Of a DNA stretch of 6,881 bases, positions 4,657 to 6,881 are shown one piece after another (the stretch's first letter is position 1; each line of letters opens with the position of its first letter). Under the pieces are notes generated by a model. That model searched no databases. It worked only from the letters and a program-made list of their open reading frames with translations, and was not told the DNA's origin. The translations under genes were made by a program, and so were the position numbers. Source of the stretch: DATHVR01 sp035461175 (GTDB lineage Bacteria > Actinomycetota > Acidimicrobiia > Spongiisociales > ZC4RG35); contig DATHVR010000071.1 of the NCBI GenBank assembly GCA_035461175.1, positions 1 through 6,881 of the forward strand, in the 5' to 3' direction.

Positions 4657-5733
4657 ATGTCCCCGACAACAACCCGTCAGCCAACTCGCACATCGGCAAC
4701 GAGGACGCGCCCCGTTGACAGTCCTCACCCGTCCGACGCTGACGCCAAGGCGGCCCCGCCACGATCGTGGCCTCGCCGGATGGGCCGGCGATTGATCCAG
4801 ATGGTCGCTGCCGTCTTAATCCTCGCCTTGTTTGCGACGGTGATGCAGGCCATTGCGGAACGAAGAGACGCCGCAGCGTATCCTCCGCCAGGAGAGCACG
4901 TCGAGTTGCCCGACGGCCGGCGGCTGCATCTACAGATCGCTGGGGAGCAGCACGACGGCCCGACCGTGATCTTCGAGGCGGGGGCTGGCGCCCACTCCGA
5001 TCTGTGGGCCTGGATTCAGCCGGCCGTCGCCGAGCACGCTACTGCCGTGTCCTATGACCGCGCCGGCCTGGGTTGGAGTGATCGCAGCGACAACGGCCCG
5101 GGCGCCGACGCGATCGTTGGCGACCTGCGCGACGCCTTGGCGGCTCGTGGGCTGGCCGGTCCTTACGTCCTCGTCGGGCACAGTCTCGGGGCCCATTACG
5201 TTCGGGCCTTCGCAGATACCCATCCTGAGGACGTCGTCGGCATGGTCCTCGTCGATCCCTCGCACGAGGACCAGTCGGTCATAACCGGGGCCCCCAAGGA
5301 CATGGGCATGATGTTCACCGTGTTGCGTGTGGCCGCGCGTCTGGGAATCCCGCGTTTCTACAACCCGATGGTCACCGACGTGCACGCTCTGCCGGAGCCG
5401 CAACGCTCTCGGGCGCTGTCGCACCTCGCTTCGACCGGCACCGTGCGGCAATTTGTGGCCGAGATGCGCGCGATAGACGAGATCGGGGCGCAGCTTCCAA
5501 CGGAGAGCGGGGCGTTGGGCGACCTCCCACTGCGGATCCTCATCGCCACCGAGAGCGCCAACCCTGGCCTCCAGCAGGTGATCGCCGCCTGGGCGGAGCT
5601 CAAAAAGGACATGACTGTGCTCTCTGAGAGTGGCGAGGCCATCGTCTTTGACCAGGCGAACCACCAGTCCATCGTCACCGAGGAAGAACACGCGACCTCC
5701 GTCGCCGAGGTCATCCTGGACGTGTTGGAGTGA
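4657..5733 (+). CDS. Membrane-anchored alpha/beta hydrolase
   Basis: 358 aa from the ATG at 4657, with AGGAG at 4646-4650 and a 6-nt spacer. An alternative ATG at 4652 is out of frame. Residues 1-40 are Thr/Arg/Pro-rich and probably cytoplasmic. Residues about 46-66 form one hydrophobic helix, so the catalytic domain (about 80-358) should lie outside the membrane. The hydrolase fold is clear: oxyanion-region FEAGAGA (106-112), SYDRAGLGWSD (132-142), the nucleophile elbow GHSLGA with Ser176 (174-179), VLVDPSH (197-203) and a C-terminal ANHQSIV with likely catalytic His336. The acid residue is not obvious; the usual strand (RILIATES, 293-300) offers E299, and D200 is another candidate. Substrate is unknown, with esterase or lipase-like hydrolysis expected. 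It contains a TTA codon (Leu54). It stands alone between hairpin elements A and B, suggesting its own transcription unit. Confidence 0.88.
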   Translation: MSPTTTRQPTRTSATRTRPVDSPHPSDADAKAAPPRSWPRRMGRRLIQMVAAVLILALFATVMQAIAERRDAAAYPPPGEHVELPDGRRLHLQIAGEQHDGPTVIFEAGAGAHSDLWAWIQPAVAEHATAVSYDRAGLGWSDRSDNGPGADAIVGDLRDALAARGLAGPYVLVGHSLGAHYVRAFADTHPEDVVGMVLVDPSHEDQSVITGAPKDMGMMFTVLRVAARLGIPRFYNPMVTDVHALPEPQRSRALSHLASTGTVRQFVAEMRAIDEIGAQLPTESGALGDLPLRILIATESANPGLQQVIAAWAELKKDMTVLSESGEAIVFDQANHQSIVTEEEHATSVAEVILDVLE

Positions 5734-5813
5734 TTCCATGCTGCCCAGTCCGAGACGGCCATCGCTACTGACGGCCAAGAAACCGAATGTGTCGTCCGGC
5801 AGTCCACACTACC

Positions 5814-6002
5814 GAGAGAGAGCCCCCGCGAACGGAAGGGACGGGGGGCTCTTTCTCGTTGCGGGTGCGCTCTGCAGGTGGGGGATGAGGTTGGCGACAC
5901 CCGGCCTTTCCCGCCCACTTGAGGATGGGCGGTTATTGGCTTGCACCCTACCCGATCGGGGGGCGGCCCGTGGGCGGCCCTGGCTGGGAGATTCTCTTGC
6001 AG
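5814..6002 (+). repeat. Structured repeat, copy B, with extended downstream block
   Basis: Hairpin 1: 5814-5827 pairs with 5844-5857, 14 bp with one G-T, core GAGAGCCCCC/GGGGGCTCT, with a T-rich 3' side; it terminates the hydrolase gene. Hairpin 2: CGGGTGCGC (5862-5870) with GCGACACCCG (5894-5903), with a bulged A. Hairpin 3: CCGCCCA (5911-5917) with TGGGCGG (5926-5932). Downstream, CTACCCG (5948-5954) and the block GGCTGGGAGATTC..TTGCAG (5982-6002) recur in copy C. An internal 11-bp tandem of GGGCGGCCC (5961-5969, 5972-5980) is private to this copy. This accounts for most of the 312 nt between hydrolase stop and next start. Confidence 0.7.
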
Positions 6003-6028
6003 TCGTTCATGTCGCCACCCCATCCCGC

Positions 6029-6034
6029 TAGCCT
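6029..6034 (+). promoter_or_regulatory. Candidate -10 for the 37-aa peptide gene
   Basis: TAGCCT fits TANNNT and lies 11 nt before the ATG at 6046, which lacks a Shine-Dalgarno sequence, so a near-leaderless mRNA is plausible. The TTGCAG at 5997-6002 is too far upstream (26-nt spacer) to act as its normal -35. Confidence 0.3.
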
Positions 6035-6045
6035 CCCCCTCCGCT

Positions 6046-6159
6046 ATGTCATTCGGACTCCTCGCCATCGTCTGTCTAGCTTTGGCGGCCGTCATCGTCG
6101 TCGCTCTGGTGGTGTTCGCGTTCAGGAATGGGCGAAGACGTGACGACGACTTCTTCTGA
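6046..6159 (+). CDS. 37-aa single-pass membrane peptide with charged tail, hypothetical
   Basis: From ATG 6046 the peptide is MSFG, then about 22 strongly hydrophobic residues (LLAIVCLALAAVIVVALVVF), then a charged tail RNGRRRDDDFF. The Arg cluster directly after the helix predicts an N-out/C-in topology by the positive-inside rule. The frame is open upstream to 5941, but that part runs through repeat copy B and reads as noise. No Shine-Dalgarno sequence is visible; a TANNNT element 11 nt upstream suggests a near-leaderless start. It is unrelated in sequence to the 32-aa peptide and has the opposite orientation of charge. Function is unknown; small membrane regulators or complex subunits look like this. 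Coding is supported by the sharp hydrophobic-then-charged layout. Confidence 0.5.
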   Translation: MSFGLLAIVCLALAAVIVVALVVFAFRNGRRRDDDFF

Positions 6160-6264
6160 CGCGGTTGGAGAATGAGCTCCGCAGGAATCTCGACTAGAGG
6201 CGGCGCCCTCTAAGACTTCCTCTTGCTGTCGATCCTCGAGGGGTCGAGCGAACCGGGACACACA

Positions 6265-6437
6265 GAGAAGCCCCCGGCGGTACACCGGGGGCTCTTCTTC
6301 GTTCGGGTGCGCTATTCGGGGGAATGAGGTCCGCACCCTGTTCTTCCCCGACCGGGGTCTGGGATGGGCGGTTCCTGGTTGAAGCCTACCCGCTTAAGAG
6401 TGGGTGTGGCTTGTCGGCTGGGGAGATTCGGTTGCAC
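6265..6437 (+). repeat. Structured repeat, copy C, with extended downstream block
   Basis: Hairpin 1: AGCCCCCGG (6269-6277), loop CGGTACA, CCGGGGGCT (6285-6293), then CTTCTTCGTT, a terminator for the 37-aa peptide gene. Hairpin 2: GGGTGCG (6305-6311) with CGCACCC (6332-6338), its 20-nt loop including ATTC/GAAT. In place of hairpin 3 there is a different small stem, CCCC/GGGG (6346-6349, 6354-6357), but the conserved GGATGGGCGGTT (6362-6373) remains. Next come CTACCCG (6387-6393), which forms a 7-bp hairpin with AGTGGGT, and GGCTGGGGAGATTC..TTGCAC (6416-6437), shared with copy B. This accounts for most of the 342 nt between the two ORFs. Confidence 0.7.
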
Positions 6438-6501
6438 TACTCAAGTTTCGACCCGACCGGGGCCGATAGGGCTGGAGGAGCCACCAAGGGGGTCTTGAAA
6501 C

Positions 6502-6828
6502 ATGAATGCCACCGCGAGTCGAAACCACTGGCTAGCCCACGTGGCCGGGTCCGTCAGCGAGGCGACCGTCTACGGCGTCGACGTGTACGTAGCCGGCACC
6601 GATGAACGCCTCCTGCATGATGTCTCGGTGACGATCCGTCAGGCAAGGGGAATCCCGGGGTGGGTCGGCATCCTCGACGGTGACGTCACCGCGTACAAGG
6701 ACATTCGCCTCGAACTGCGGCGGCCGGGCGCAGTTGACGACTTCGCGGTGCTGTTCACGGTCGGGGCGGAGACCAACGGGCGGACGCTGATAAGGGGCAC
6801 AGATCAGCACTTGGCGCCGTTGGGGTAG
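6502..6828 (+). CDS. 108-aa hypothetical protein
   Basis: From ATG 6502, with AAGGGGG (6486-6492) about 9 nt upstream as a moderate Shine-Dalgarno sequence. The protein is soluble, with no signal peptide or membrane helix. Alternating hydrophobic stretches (TVYGVDVYVAG, LHDVSVTIRQ, IRLELRR, FAVLFTVG) predict a small mostly beta fold. The motif PGWVGILDGD (residues about 50-59) and the C-terminal GRTLIRGTDQHLAPLG are its most distinctive parts. I do not recognise the family. Codon choice is GC-rich and regular, supporting real coding. Its stop codon lies inside the stem of the following hairpin. It is the last gene of the repeat-spaced series. Confidence 0.65.
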   Translation: MNATASRNHWLAHVAGSVSEATVYGVDVYVAGTDERLLHDVSVTIRQARGIPGWVGILDGDVTAYKDIRLELRRPGAVDDFAVLFTVGAETNGRTLIRGTDQHLAPLG

Positions 6829-6879
6829 GGGCTCTCACGCCCCCTAACGCGGGAAACCCCCGCCTTGTATGGAGCAAGG
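6826..6879 (+). repeat. Three consecutive hairpins at the end of the last gene
   Basis: TAGGGG (6826-6831) pairs with CCCCTA (6841-6846), including the stop codon in the stem. GCGGG (6849-6853) pairs with CCCGC (6859-6863). CCTTG (6863-6867) pairs with CAAGG (6875-6879). The three-hairpin order recalls copies A-C, but the sequences differ, no T-run is seen and the window ends here, so membership is uncertain. Confidence 0.4.
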
Positions 6880-6881
6880 GG

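Noticed and set aside
4930..5778. Long minus-strand ORF antisense to the hydrolase
   Set aside because: No recognisable motifs; it mirrors the codon pattern of the real hydrolase frame.
4302..6300. CRISPR array
   Set aside because: The repeats are long, about 0.4-1.5 kb apart and separated by genes; no short regular repeat-spacer pattern or Cas gene is present.

Overview
The window looks like chromosomal DNA from a high-GC actinomycetote. Within that phylum an acidimicrobiial-type lineage is possible, but I cannot fix it. The reasons are the high G+C content, TANNNT-type -10 elements placed directly in front of start codons (leaderless transcription), a GTG start, and close matches to actinobacterial AidB, Aat and universal stress proteins.

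Left half (1-3436): a compact core segment. On the minus strand, aidB (flavin acyl-CoA-dehydrogenase-like alkylation-response protein) overlaps by ATGA the start of a DauA-like FAD amino-acid dehydrogenase that runs off the left edge. On the plus strand, divergent from aidB, are aat (leucyl/phenylalanyl-tRNA-protein transferase, N-degron pathway) and a tandem universal stress protein. aidB and aat start only 24 bp apart. They appear to share a symmetric bidirectional promoter whose two -10 elements use the same TA step. The stress-protein gene appears to start at an ATA codon behind a strong Shine-Dalgarno sequence.

Boundary (3437-3680): a tRNA(CAU)-like gene with a good 5' half and promoter but a ruined 3' half, then a weak terminator hairpin and two adjacent DnaA-box-like 9-mers. 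This is where the core segment ends and accessory-type DNA begins.

Right half (3680-6881): sparse, accessory-like DNA with all genes on the plus strand. It holds a 32-aa membrane peptide, a membrane-anchored alpha/beta hydrolase, a 37-aa membrane peptide and a 108-aa orphan protein, separated by long intergenic regions packed with hairpins. Three of these regions carry the same compound element: a GAGCCCCC/GGGGGCTC terminator-like hairpin, then a second hairpin whose stem shows paired compensatory changes between copies, then a conserved GGATGG..GGGCGG block. Copies B and C share a further downstream block, and the next start codon lies at almost the same distance (about 232 and 237 nt). The layout is a series of [structured element]-[single ORF] units, like cassettes, but no recombinase or integron attC signature is visible. 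This repeat family is the strongest candidate for something undescribed here.
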